Source: Propionimicrobium lymphophilum DSM 4903
GTDB lineage: Bacteria; Actinomycetota; Actinomycetes; Propionibacteriales; Propionibacteriaceae
Assembly (NCBI RefSeq): GCF_000423485.1
Contig: NZ_AUIB01000005.1
Span: 62,001-126,000, forward strand
Length of the DNA stretch: 64,000 nucleotides
Direction of reading: 5' to 3'
Shown piece by piece: positions 17,893-25,998 of this stretch; position 1 is the stretch's first letter, and every line of letters starts with the position of its first letter. The notes beneath the pieces are model-generated. The model did no database searches. It worked only from the letters and a program-made list of their open reading frames with translations, and had not been told where the DNA came from. Made by a program: the position numbers and the translations under genes.

Positions 17893-19548
17893 GTGCCTGC
17901 AGTTCTGAACCATCTGCGCTCTCTGCTGCCTAACGTCGACGACCTCAGTGCCGTCAAAAAATATTGGCGCCAGGACATCCCCGCCGGAATCACGGTCGGG
18001 ATCGTCGCGCTTCCGCTCGCCCTAGCATTCGCTATCTCTAGCGGGCTGAGCGCCGAGGCCGGACTGATCACTGCGATCATTGCCGGAATCATCGCTGCCG
18101 TCTTCGGCGGTTCGAACTACCAAATTTCGGGCCCGACGGGCGCTATGGCCGTGATCCTCGCGCCGATCGTCGCAGCTCACGGGGTGCACGTAGTGCCCCT
18201 ACTGTGCGTGATGGCTGGGACGTTCATCGTGCTCGGCGGACTTCTTGGGCTCGGCCGGGCGGTCTCGCTGATTCCCTGGCCGGTCATCGAAGGCTTCACG
18301 CTGGGCATTGCGGCCATTTTGTTCTTCCAGCAGGTGCCGAACATAATCGGCGTCGAGGCGAAATCTGGGCTTAGCACGCTGCCGGCCGCGTTCGAGGCGA
18401 TCACCCGCATCGACCCGACAACGGCGACGAAAACCGGGTTGACCTGCCTGGCGTCAATCGTCGTTATCGCCGTCTGTTCAAAGATTTCTAGAAAACTGCC
18501 GGGTTCGCTGATCGCAGTCGTCGTAGTGACGCTAACCGTCTGGGCGATGGGCATATCGATACCGACGCTCGGCATGATCCCCAACTTGCTGCCCGCACCC
18601 ATAATGCCGGAGTTTTCGATTCCGCTGGCAACCTCGCTGCTGCAGGGCTCGCTTGCCGTCGCAGCCCTGGCCGGAATCGAATCGTTGATTTCCGCTCGGA
18701 TCGCCGCCGGCATGGTTCGCGGCGGCAGCTACAGCCCCGACCGTGAGCTGGTCGGGCAAGGCCTGGCCAGCGTGGCCAGCGGAATGTTCGGGGGCATGCC
18801 CGCGACGGGAGCCATCGTCCGCACGGCCGTCAACGTACGCTCGGGTGGCCGCTCGAGACTGTCATCGATCGTTCATTCACTGCTGCTGATCGGTGTGGTC
18901 TACCTGGCCTCGACCGTGGTTTCCGTCATCCCGCTTTCGGTGCTGGCCGGCGTGCTGGCGGTGACCTGTTTCCGCATGGTCGACCCAGACACCATCCGTC
19001 AGGTGATGCGCTCCAACCGCTCCGACGCGCTGGTATTCGTCGTCACCGCCATCATCACCGTCGGCTTGGACATTATCTGGGCGATCGCCGCTGGCATCGT
19101 CGTCTCGGGCGTGCTGGTGCTGAGACGAATGGCTAACCGCTCGGGTATCTTCCGCGAGGATCTGCCATCCGATCCCAAGATCGCCATCCTGCGCATCGAC
19201 GGCACAATGTTCTTCGGCGTGGGCGACCGAATCGAGCGAGAGCTCCCTCGCCTTGCCGGCGTCGACGTCGTTATCCTGCGACTGTCTCGCGTGGGCATCG
19301 TCGATGCGACCGGCGTGCGCGTGCTGGCCCAAATTGTCGGCAAGCTAGTAGACGCGGGCAACACCGTCCTTCTGAAAGGAATGCCGAAGCAGGTTCATGA
19401 GATGGCCAAGCGCATGGAGCTGGAGCAGGTGAGCCTCGACGAATACCTGTTCGCTGATCTGCCCAGCGCTATCGCGAAGGCCCGCCAGATCGTCGCCACC
19501 GGCGAGTCTCATTCCACGGCTACCGGACGTTTCAAGACGATCGACTAG
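17893..19548 (+). CDS. SulP-family anion transporter with STAS domain
   Basis: This SLC26/SulP membrane transporter probably imports sulfate, bicarbonate or another anion. I prefer the GTG at 17893, which has GAGAGG 6 nt upstream and gives 551 aa. An ATG at 17791 (585 aa) lacks a ribosome site. The transmembrane region begins with the family motif PAGITVGIVALPLALAFAI and shows NYQISGPTGAMAVIL and GMPATGAIVRTAVNVRSGG (about 270-290). A cytoplasmic STAS domain occupies the last 120 residues (IAILRIDGTMFFG...LSRVGIVDATGVRVL). It is divergent from dmsA and convergent with the glycosyltransferase operon. No carbonic anhydrase or sulfur genes are adjacent, so the anion is undetermined. Confidence 0.9.
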   Translation: MPAVLNHLRSLLPNVDDLSAVKKYWRQDIPAGITVGIVALPLALAFAISSGLSAEAGLITAIIAGIIAAVFGGSNYQISGPTGAMAVILAPIVAAHGVHVVPLLCVMAGTFIVLGGLLGLGRAVSLIPWPVIEGFTLGIAAILFFQQVPNIIGVEAKSGLSTLPAAFEAITRIDPTTATKTGLTCLASIVVIAVCSKISRKLPGSLIAVVVVTLTVWAMGISIPTLGMIPNLLPAPIMPEFSIPLATSLLQGSLAVAALAGIESLISARIAAGMVRGGSYSPDRELVGQGLASVASGMFGGMPATGAIVRTAVNVRSGGRSRLSSIVHSLLLIGVVYLASTVVSVIPLSVLAGVLAVTCFRMVDPDTIRQVMRSNRSDALVFVVTAIITVGLDIIWAIAAGIVVSGVLVLRRMANRSGIFREDLPSDPKIAILRIDGTMFFGVGDRIERELPRLAGVDVVILRLSRVGIVDATGVRVLAQIVGKLVDAGNTVLLKGMPKQVHEMAKRMELEQVSLDEYLFADLPSAIAKARQIVATGESHSTATGRFKTID

Positions 19549-20405
19549 CCGTTGGAAAACCAGCGTTTAGCGCCAACGCCGCGATACAGTGCCTGGCGAA
19601 CGTTGGAAGGAATTAGCCGGTAGAGGCCACGAACCAAGAGGTTCCTGAAAAACTGCGGGTAAGTCACTATGCCCTCGCCGAGCAGGGCTTTCTGCAACCG
19701 CCACTCCGAGGCGAGCATCTCCAAACCACCTCGGCGGTCGTAGGCGCCAGCTCCGACTCGATATTTGACCAGCACCTTCGGGCTGTTCGCGCACGATACC
19801 CCGTCGTGCACGAGCCGGGCGAACAACCAGTAGTCCTCCATGCGTTCTAGGTGGCGATAGCCGCCAAACTCCAGAACCTTAGATTTGCGGTAGACCACGC
19901 TCGGGTGGTTGAACGGGTCGCGGTATGTGACGACCTCGCGGATTTCGTCTTGGCTCACCGGCATCGACCGGATCATGCCAGGTTCAGTTTCGTCGCTTTC
20001 GAATTCTTCGACAGCTGAGCCCACCAGGTCGTGACCGTGGGCGACCATCCGGATTTGGACGGCGAATCGCTCGGGCAACGAGATGTCGTCCGCGTCGGCC
20101 CTGGCGACGACGTCGTGGGCGCATTCACCAAGGCCAAAGTTCAACGCGGTGGCCAGGCCCTGGTTTTGTTCCAACCGCGCCACCCGCACGGGAACATCAG
20201 CCACCAGATCATCGCGGCTACCCGCGGTAACCTCGGCTAAGAACTCGTCCACCTCGGGTTTCACTGGCCCGTCGCAAACCACGACGACCTCGGCAGGTTT
20301 CAGCGTCTGCTCGACGCTCACCGACTTCAGCGAGCGGGCGAAAAAGTCGACCGGGTCACCGATATATACCGGCAGCAGGACGCTGAATTCGGGCAATTCA
20401 CTCAT
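19545..20405 (-). CDS. Glycosyltransferase family 2
   Basis: This is a GT-A-fold glycosyltransferase using a nucleotide sugar. I chose MSELPEFSVLLPVY (286 aa) as start because it overlaps the end of the upstream glycosyltransferase by 8 bp, in the usual coupled arrangement; a longer reading adds 34 Arg/Pro-rich residues. Motifs are SVLLPVY (about residue 8), VVVVCDGP, the metal-binding ARADADDIS (about 105) and MEDYWLFARL (about 195). It is the last of four minus-strand genes: dehydrogenase, acyltransferase and two glycosyltransferases. Acceptor and sugar are unknown. Confidence 0.9.
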   Translation of the reverse strand: MSELPEFSVLLPVYIGDPVDFFARSLKSVSVEQTLKPAEVVVVCDGPVKPEVDEFLAEVTAGSRDDLVADVPVRVARLEQNQGLATALNFGLGECAHDVVARADADDISLPERFAVQIRMVAHGHDLVGSAVEEFESDETEPGMIRSMPVSQDEIREVVTYRDPFNHPSVVYRKSKVLEFGGYRHLERMEDYWLFARLVHDGVSCANSPKVLVKYRVGAGAYDRRGGLEMLASEWRLQKALLGEGIVTYPQFFRNLLVRGLYRLIPSNVRQALYRGVGAKRWFSNG

Positions 20406-21342
20406 TGCCCGCACCCCGCTCGATCTGGGTGACCTCGTCGGCGACGGGCGTGCCCGCCAGCACCTCGGAATTCCTCCGCGGACACTTGCAGCCGGCGGCG
20501 ATTCCATAGCGCAGATATCCGAGCATCGCCTTGCGATCGCCGGATTTAAGAATCATTTTCGTCCAGCGCAGCAGCGTCTTACCGCCGAAGAGCAGCTTCT
20601 CAAGCGGGGATAAACCGTGAGAAAAACCGAAGACCCAGATCTTGTTGCGCACCTCATTGAAGAATCTTGGGCCCGGGTCTGCGGTGGAATTACCGAAGAC
20701 CTTCGTGCGGTGCTCGACACGGGCGGCGTCGACGTAAAGCCCGATTCTCTTGCGTAGCAACCGGGCGGTGTATTCAAAATCATCGTTCCAGAGGAAATAG
20801 TCGGCAATGGGTAGGCCCTCTTCGCGCACTGCCTGGGCGTCGATCATGATCGCAACGAAAGAGGCCGTGCGGATCTGCCGCGCGCCGGCTTTTTTGGCTT
20901 CGGTGTGCATCCGCTTGGGCATTCCGAACCGAGTGCGCGGCTTGTTCATTGGGTGTTCGCGTCCGTCAAACCAGTCGGCTCTGCAGGCCATAATGGCGGG
21001 TTCGCCGGGGTATTTCGCGAGGCTGGCCAACAACTCCGAAAGCGCTTTGGGTGTGGGGACGGTGTCGTCATCCATGATCCAGACGTAGTCGGCTCCCCTG
21101 TTGATCGCCCTGGCGATACCCGCCGCGAAGCCACCCGCGCCGCCGAGATTCTCCGGCATGATGATGACGTCGTCGACGATCTCGCTTTGGGCAAGAAACT
21201 CGGGGGTGGAGTCTGTGGAGGCGTTATCGACGACGATGATGTCGTCAACCTTGCGCTCCTGACAACCAAGAGCCGCAACGGTGTCACGCAAGATGTCAGC
21301 CCGATTCCACGCCACCACAACGGCGGCAACCCTAACACTCAT
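20398..21342 (-). CDS. Glycosyltransferase family 2 (rhamnosyl/galactofuranosyl-transferase-like)
   Basis: This 314-aa GT2 enzyme begins AVVVAWNRADIL and has VDNASTDSTPEFL (about residue 40), the Asp-rich WIMDDDTVPTP (about 90) and a WNDDFEYTARL block (about 190). The triple-Asp motif is typical of the GlfT1/rhamnosyltransferase-like branch that builds envelope polysaccharides. A -10 like TAATGT lies 6 nt upstream of the ATG, so the message may be leaderless from an internal promoter, although a dehydrogenase-acyltransferase pair lies 51 bp upstream on the same strand. It overlaps the next glycosyltransferase by 8 bp. Confidence 0.9.
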   Translation of the reverse strand: MSVRVAAVVVAWNRADILRDTVAALGCQERKVDDIIVVDNASTDSTPEFLAQSEIVDDVIIMPENLGGAGGFAAGIARAINRGADYVWIMDDDTVPTPKALSELLASLAKYPGEPAIMACRADWFDGREHPMNKPRTRFGMPKRMHTEAKKAGARQIRTASFVAIMIDAQAVREEGLPIADYFLWNDDFEYTARLLRKRIGLYVDAARVEHRTKVFGNSTADPGPRFFNEVRNKIWVFGFSHGLSPLEKLLFGGKTLLRWTKMILKSGDRKAMLGYLRYGIAAGCKCPRRNSEVLAGTPVADEVTQIERGAGNE

Positions 21343-21392
21343 AGCTACACATTAACGGTTATAAGTTTGCCGAACCTGCTTTTGGGGCTCGT

Positions 21393-22169
21393 CTATGTGC
21401 GCTTCTTCTTTTTCTCCGCGGCCCGCTTTTTGCCCTTGGGCCCCGCCTCGAGCGCGGCCAGGTTGGCCATCTCCAGTTGGGTGGGCATGTTGTATGCGCG
21501 CGCGGTGGAATCGTGCAGCTCAATAACCTTACGCCGGATTCGCTCGCTGAAGGCGTGCGCCACCTCGCCGGGCTGCGGACGAAGCGGGTTACCGTATGTG
21601 ACGTATACGTCAGGACGGCCCGATTTCCAGCGTTTGTTCTTCGCCGGCCAGGCCGCGAACGCGCCGACTAGCGCGGCAGGGACCACCTGACAGTTAAACG
21701 ATATGGCCAGAGCCGCGGTGCCCGGAGAGAACGGCCCCATGGCACCTGTGCGGGATCTGGTTCCCTCAGGAAAAATCATCAGGGGGATGCCGTCGTTCAG
21801 AAGCTGCTTGGACATTCCCCGGTGGCTGCGGGTCGCGCCTCGGTTCACCGGGTATGCGTTCATGAAAAGCTCGACGGTTGCCGCACTAAACCTGTTCGTG
21901 AAGAAGTAGTCGGCGGCCGCGCCTGTGGCTATCTTCTTGGAGAGCCGGGCAGGCAGCGACGTCATCAGCAACGGCCCGTCAAAGTGCGATGAGTGGTTCG
22001 CCACCAACAAGAAGGGCTCTTCGACGCCCTTCAACAGTTCGGTGCCGGAAACGTGCACGCTGATGGCCGTGTTCAACGCGGGCTTCAGCAACCCCCGCTG
22101 TGCACCCATCGAGGCCAATCGTTTCAGGGGCGACTTGAATCGGCGTCTGCCGCCACCGTAGTCGCCCAT
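21393..22169 (-). CDS. 1-acyl-sn-glycerol-3-phosphate acyltransferase-like protein (PlsC family)
   Basis: This membrane-associated acyltransferase probably acylates lysophosphatidate or a glycolipid. The 258-aa protein has the HX4D catalytic motif NHSSHFDGPL (about residue 57) and the acceptor-binding block FPEGTRSRTGAM then GPFSPGTAAL (about 132). It ends in a very basic tail (KGKKRAAEKKKKRT). Its ATG immediately follows the dehydrogenase stop (TAGATG), so the two are coupled. The adjacent glycosyltransferases suggest envelope lipid or glycolipid synthesis. Confidence 0.9.
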   Translation of the reverse strand: MGDYGGGRRRFKSPLKRLASMGAQRGLLKPALNTAISVHVSGTELLKGVEEPFLLVANHSSHFDGPLLMTSLPARLSKKIATGAAADYFFTNRFSAATVELFMNAYPVNRGATRSHRGMSKQLLNDGIPLMIFPEGTRSRTGAMGPFSPGTAALAISFNCQVVPAALVGAFAAWPAKNKRWKSGRPDVYVTYGNPLRPQPGEVAHAFSERIRRKVIELHDSTARAYNMPTQLEMANLAALEAGPKGKKRAAEKKKKRT

Positions 22170-22937
22170 CTACTTAGCCTTTCGCGAAGAACGTATTTTC
22201 CTTGACACAAACCTTGGCAGAGCCGCTGGGCCGTGGTTCAGGAACCAGACGGCCAACCGCCACTGCAGCTTAGGCACCACTAATACTTTACCCGCCTTTG
22301 CACCCTTTAACGCAGCCCGGGCAACGTCCCGTGGCTCATTCCAGGCCCAACCGGGCAGATTGGGGCGTTTAACCCCCGCTCGTGCGTGCAGCTCGGTCTT
22401 CACCCAGCCGGGGCAGACGACGGTGGCCTGCACGCCAGTATCCGCCAGCTCGTCGGCGAGCGCCTGGGTATATGTGACGACCCAGCGTTTGATGGCGGAA
22501 TAATTCCCCTTGATGATCCACGCGGAGACAGACCCGATGTTGATGATGGTTCCCTTGCCGTTCTCGACCATCGAGCGGCCGGCTGCGTCGGTGAGCAGCA
22601 GCACGGACGTGGCCATGACGTCCATTGCTCGCCGCTGGAGGTCGGTGTCGCCGCCGATCAGCGGCTCGTTGAGGCTGAACCCCGCGTTGTTGACCAGCAC
22701 CTCGACGGGATTTTCCCGCAAAAATTCTTGAATTTTATCGACGTCCCCGCGAACCCCGAGATCCCCGGGCAGCACCTGAGCCTCCACCCGATAGCGACCA
22801 TGCAAGTCGCCAGCCACTTCCTTGAGCCGGTTTTCGTCTCTGGCGACGAGCACCAGGTCGTAGCCTTCGCTGGCCAGTTCGACCGCGAACGCGTGTCCGA
22901 TGCCCGAAGTTGCTCCGGTGATCAGTGCTCTTGCCAT
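22170..22937 (-). CDS. Short-chain dehydrogenase/reductase
   Basis: This is a classical SDR of 255 aa using NAD(P). It shows the nucleotide-binding TGATSGIGHAFA (residues 8-19), NNAGFSLN (about 88) and a catalytic Ser with YSAIK (about 153). The C-terminal part is basic. A -10 like TAGATT lies 7 nt upstream of the ATG, suggesting a leaderless message that begins the four-gene set (SDR, PlsC-like, two GT2). The substrate is unknown; SDRs paired with acyltransferases often act on lipid ketones or acyl groups. Confidence 0.88.
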   Translation of the reverse strand: MARALITGATSGIGHAFAVELASEGYDLVLVARDENRLKEVAGDLHGRYRVEAQVLPGDLGVRGDVDKIQEFLRENPVEVLVNNAGFSLNEPLIGGDTDLQRRAMDVMATSVLLLTDAAGRSMVENGKGTIINIGSVSAWIIKGNYSAIKRWVVTYTQALADELADTGVQATVVCPGWVKTELHARAGVKRPNLPGWAWNEPRDVARAALKGAKAGKVLVVPKLQWRLAVWFLNHGPAALPRFVSRKIRSSRKAK

Positions 22938-22991
22938 ACGTCTAAATCTACCTGCCTAAGGGGACTAGCGTGCATTTGGTTCGGTACGTAA

Positions 22992-23041
22992 AGGCCGGGT
23001 GGGCGTCATCCACGCCAACCCGGCCTCAAACTCTTTTTTTA
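22992..23041. terminator. Intrinsic terminator hairpin below the small 23.1-kb gene
   Basis: AGGCCGGGTGGGCG (22992-23005) pairs with CGCCAACCCGGCCT (23013-23026) with one mismatch. A T-rich run follows on the plus strand (23033-23041) and a shorter TTT on the minus strand. It ends the minus-strand small gene and insulates the SDR operon. Confidence 0.7.
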
Positions 23042-23049
23042 CTTGTTTT

Positions 23050-23310
23050 TTATTCGCCAGGCAACTTCGTCTCGGCTTCAGCCTTCGCTAGTTTCTCCGG
23101 GTCGTCGCGCAGATCTTGGTCGGGGACGACGGCTGCAGTGCGCAGGGTGAACGTCGAATCGTGGCGCTTCACGCCCTCGGTTACGGTCTCCTCCAGCACG
23201 ACGGCCCCACCGAAAACTTTCCTGTCAATGCCCGACTGCTTCTTCACCCTGGGCTTGTGCCTTAGCTCGTTGATCTCATTCAACATCTGAGTTGATTGGC
23301 GTCTGGACAC
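23050..23310 (-). CDS. Small hypothetical protein
   Basis: I do not recognise this 86-aa charged protein (RVKKQSGIDRKVFGGAVVLEE...DPEKLAKAEAETKLPGE). It has no signal peptide, membrane segment or cysteine. The GTG at 23310 has GAGAGAAG upstream; an ATG nine codons later is the alternative. A terminator follows it directly and the ackA terminator lies upstream, so it is transcribed alone. Confidence 0.5.
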   Translation of the reverse strand: MSRRQSTQMLNEINELRHKPRVKKQSGIDRKVFGGAVVLEETVTEGVKRHDSTFTLRTAAVVPDQDLRDDPEKLAKAEAETKLPGE

Positions 23311-23361
23311 TAACTGCTTCTCTCTTAATTCGACACTCTTAAACCAGACTTGACCATAAAC

Positions 23362-23394
23362 AAAAAGCGCCCGACTTTGAGGTCTAGGCGCTTT
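23362..23394 (-). terminator. Rho-independent terminator of ackA
   Basis: On the minus strand AAAGCGCC pairs with GGGCGCTTT and is followed by TTTTTGTTT. A second GC-rich hairpin (GGAGGGGCCC with GGGCTCCCC, about 23405-23434) lies between it and the ackA stop. Confidence 0.75.
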
Positions 23395-23448
23395 GTTGCT
23401 TCGCCCAGGGGGAGCCCTACGGGCCCCTCCTAGACACTTATTTTTTGA

Positions 23449-24642
23449 TTACTTGCTGATCAGTGCCAGGGCCTGACGCGCCATGGCAAGTTCCTCGTTG
23501 GTGGGGATGACGCAGACCTTAACCTTGGAGTTCGGGGTGCTGATTACACGTGGGGACTTGCTGCGCTGCGCGTTGGCCTCCTTGTCCAGCTCCACGCCGA
23601 ACAGGCCGAGGCGCTCACAGGCCATCTCACGTATCTCGGCGGAATTCTCGCCGACGCCCGCGGTGAAGGTGATGGCGTCGAGGCCGCCCATGAGGGTGGC
23701 GTAGGCGCCGATGTAGAATACCAGGCGGTGGATGTAGACGTCGAGGCCAACCTTGGTGCGCTCGTCGCCGGAGTCAGCGGCCTCCTGGACGTCACGCATG
23801 TCGGTGTGACCGGTCAGACCAAGCATGCCGGACTTCTTGTTCAGCTCGGTGTCGATGCGCTGAGCGTCCCAGCCGAGCTCACGGCTCAGGTATGCGACAA
23901 CACCCGGGTCGATGTCGCCGGAGCGGGTGCCCATAACCAAGCCGGCAAGCGGGGTAAGGCCCATGGAGGTCTCGACGGCGTGGCCGGCGTCCACCGCGGA
24001 GATGGATGCGCCGTTACCCAGGTGGCAGACGATCTGCTTCAGATCGTCGCGGCCGAGCAGCTTAGCGGCCTCGCCGGAGACGAACTGGTGGCTGGTGCCG
24101 TGGAAGCCATACTTGCGGATCTGCAGCTTCTTGGCCAGCTCGGTGTCGATGGCGTAGGTGTGCGCCTCTGCGGGCAGGTCGGCAAAGAACGCGGTGTCAA
24201 AGATGCCGACATGCGGCACGTCGGTGAGCAGCTTTCGGGCGGCGTTGATGCCCTCGATGCCCGCCGGGTTGTGCAGCGGAGCCAGCGGCGACAGATCCTT
24301 CATGGCGTTCACGACTTCTTCGTCGATTAGAACGGGGGCGCTGAACTTTTCGCCGCCGTGAACGGTGCGGTGTGCCACTGCCACGGTTGCCGACAGGTCA
24401 GGGCCGTGCTCGTCGAACAGCTTGAAAACGGTGGCCAGCGCAACCTCGTGGTTGGGCAGATCCTGGTCAACATGGAACTCGCCGGTCTCACCACTGAGCA
24501 CCTCGTGGTCTACGGTGCCGGTGGTGCCGGTAGCGATTCGCTGCACCAGGCCCTTGGCGAGCACCTCCTCGGTCTCGGTGTCGATCATCTGGTACTTGAT
24601 CGAGCTGGAGCCGCAGTTGAGTACGAGAATGGGCTTAGACAT
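23449..24642 (-). CDS. ackA: Acetate kinase
   Basis: AckA interconverts acetyl phosphate plus ADP with acetate plus ATP. The 397-aa length is normal. Motifs are NCGSSSIKYQ (residues 9-18), VAHRTVHGGE (about 95), the signature GFHGTSHQFV (about 178), MGTRSGDIDPGVV (about 235) and TFTAGVGENSAEIRE (about 325). GAAAGG precedes the ATG. The usual neighbour pta, which would make the acetyl phosphate, is not adjacent on either side. With the CoA-transferase at 59168-60685 it gives two routes to acetate in the window. Confidence 0.97.
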   Translation of the reverse strand: MSKPILVLNCGSSSIKYQMIDTETEEVLAKGLVQRIATGTTGTVDHEVLSGETGEFHVDQDLPNHEVALATVFKLFDEHGPDLSATVAVAHRTVHGGEKFSAPVLIDEEVVNAMKDLSPLAPLHNPAGIEGINAARKLLTDVPHVGIFDTAFFADLPAEAHTYAIDTELAKKLQIRKYGFHGTSHQFVSGEAAKLLGRDDLKQIVCHLGNGASISAVDAGHAVETSMGLTPLAGLVMGTRSGDIDPGVVAYLSRELGWDAQRIDTELNKKSGMLGLTGHTDMRDVQEAADSGDERTKVGLDVYIHRLVFYIGAYATLMGGLDAITFTAGVGENSAEIREMACERLGLFGVELDKEANAQRSKSPRVISTPNSKVKVCVIPTNEELAMARQALALISK

Positions 24643-24772
24643 ACAACGCCTTTCAATTAAAAAGTGGGTTCCGCTTCAGAATATCGTGCAACGGCGTCAA
24701 TCGGCACCCCTACGGCTCGGGTGGCACTTATGTGTAGGGGTTGGCGCGCGTTTGTGTAGCTAAGATTGGCTC

Positions 24773-25360
24773 ATGACCCATCCGTTTTCTGATCTCTGGA
24801 ACGACGACACCGAGCTTTACCCGCAGATTGCCGAGCTCGTCGAGGGACGGCGGACCATTCTCGACGCCGGCTGCGGTGACGGCTCTCTGGCTTACTACTT
24901 GGCGGGTCTTGGTCACGAGGTGATCGGCGTCGACAACTATTTCATCGGGAGCCCGGAGGACCTGCCGGAAGAAAGCGACCGGGCGCACTTTTTGCTAGCC
25001 GACGCCACCAATCTGCCGTTCGGGTACGACTCTTTCGACGCGGTGGTTTCCGTCTCCATGTTGCACGAGACGAATGCGGCGCTCGCCATCGGTGAGATGC
25101 GCAAGGTGCTAAAACCAGACGGTCTCATCGTGATCGCGGATTCGGTGAAGCTGAACCCACTGGGCGCGCTTTCTACCGGCATTCGGCGGGCATGGGTTGG
25201 ACGCGGCAAGACGCCCAAACCCGCCGACACCATCAAGCCCGACCTGGGCTGGGCGAAGTCCCGCGAGGTCGTGGCCAGCGGTCTGCCCGGCTGCACCTGG
25301 CGGAAGGTCGGCAGCGGCAGGTTCATCGCCACCTGGCAGCGCGATAACAATCTGGGTTAG
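24773..25360 (+). CDS. Class I SAM-dependent methyltransferase
   Basis: This 195-aa Rossmann-fold methyltransferase has motif I ILDAGCGDGSLAYYL (about residue 29), the acidic GVDN loop, motif DAVVSVSMLHE (about 90) and LKPDGLIVIAD (about 115). These features resemble small-molecule or ubiquinone-type methyltransferases, but the substrate is not identifiable. TAAGAT lies 6 nt upstream of the ATG, consistent with a leaderless transcript. It is divergent from ackA. Confidence 0.8.
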   Translation: MTHPFSDLWNDDTELYPQIAELVEGRRTILDAGCGDGSLAYYLAGLGHEVIGVDNYFIGSPEDLPEESDRAHFLLADATNLPFGYDSFDAVVSVSMLHETNAALAIGEMRKVLKPDGLIVIADSVKLNPLGALSTGIRRAWVGRGKTPKPADTIKPDLGWAKSREVVASGLPGCTWRKVGSGRFIATWQRDNNLG

Positions 25361-25398
25361 AGAGCGCGACTGCTAGGCAAAATGCCTAGCCTAGAAGC

Positions 25399-25602
25399 AT
25401 GGGCGCGGCGAAAAAATCAACACTTTGGGTAGTCACTGGGACAGAGGGTTTCCTGGGCAATAACGTCGTGTGGCAATCTCAGCATGCCAGCCACGAACTG
25501 GCCAGCGAGGAGTTGGGTCACCAGACCCGTCCCCTATCCCAAACCATCGATGACCAGGTGCGATGGCTCTTTCGAATTAAGAAAAGGCGGCTAACCGGCT
25601 AA
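25399..25602 (+). pseudogene. Remnant of an NAD-dependent epimerase/dehydratase with large internal deletion
   Basis: The 67-aa reading frame joins the start of a Rossmann-fold epimerase (LWVVTGTEGFLGNNVV) to what looks like the family's C-terminal helix (ELGHQTRPLSQTIDDQVRWL). The roughly 250 or more residues that normally lie between, including the YxxxK catalytic site, are gone, although the frame is kept. TAGCCT lies 6 nt before the ATG, so it may still be transcribed without a leader. A functional protein is improbable. Confidence 0.6.
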
Positions 25603-25717
25603 CCGTGGGTGAACAACCGATGACGAATTGGCGACATGGCTAGCCAAGACCCTGACAACCTGCAAACATGGAAGCCTGGCTTCGCGTCGGACGCGTTTAA
25701 CCAAAGATTGGAAGAGC

Positions 25718-25942
25718 ATGGCTGATCGACTCGATTTTTTGAACGGCGTGACCAAGCTGCACGGCTTCTACACCGAACAGGTTCGGATGCTCGCGCACGC
25801 CTACGATCTGAAGCTCGAGGACGCCGCCATGCTCCTCGACCAGTACGGCTACCACAACGTTGCGCGGGCGATTCTGGTTGAGCCGCAGTCCGACGAGCCC
25901 GAGTCCAAGGACCTACACGAGGCCAAAGGCCGAAAATCTTAG
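25718..25942 (+). CDS. Small hypothetical protein
   Basis: I do not recognise this 74-aa protein. The ATG at 25718 has GGAAGAG directly upstream, which I prefer over an extended reading from 25628. It is mostly helical (RLDFLNGVTKLHGFYTEQV, LEDAAMLLDQYGYHNVARAI) with an acidic, lysine-rich tail. There are no membrane segments or cysteines. It is followed by an exceptionally long perfect terminator stem. Confidence 0.6.
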   Translation: MADRLDFLNGVTKLHGFYTEQVRMLAHAYDLKLEDAAMLLDQYGYHNVARAILVEPQSDEPESKDLHEAKGRKS

Positions 25943-25994
25943 AGACAAAAATGTGGGGACGGCTCGTGTGCGTGCTGTCCCCACATTTTTGTCT
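25943..25994. terminator. Bidirectional terminator with perfect 18-bp stem
   Basis: AGACAAAAATGTGGGGAC (25943-25960) and GTCCCCACATTTTTGTCT (25977-25994) are perfect complements around a 16-nt loop. A- and T-rich runs in the arms let it work in both directions, between the small plus-strand gene and the convergent GH3 gene. Confidence 0.85.
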
Positions 25995-25998
25995 AGAC

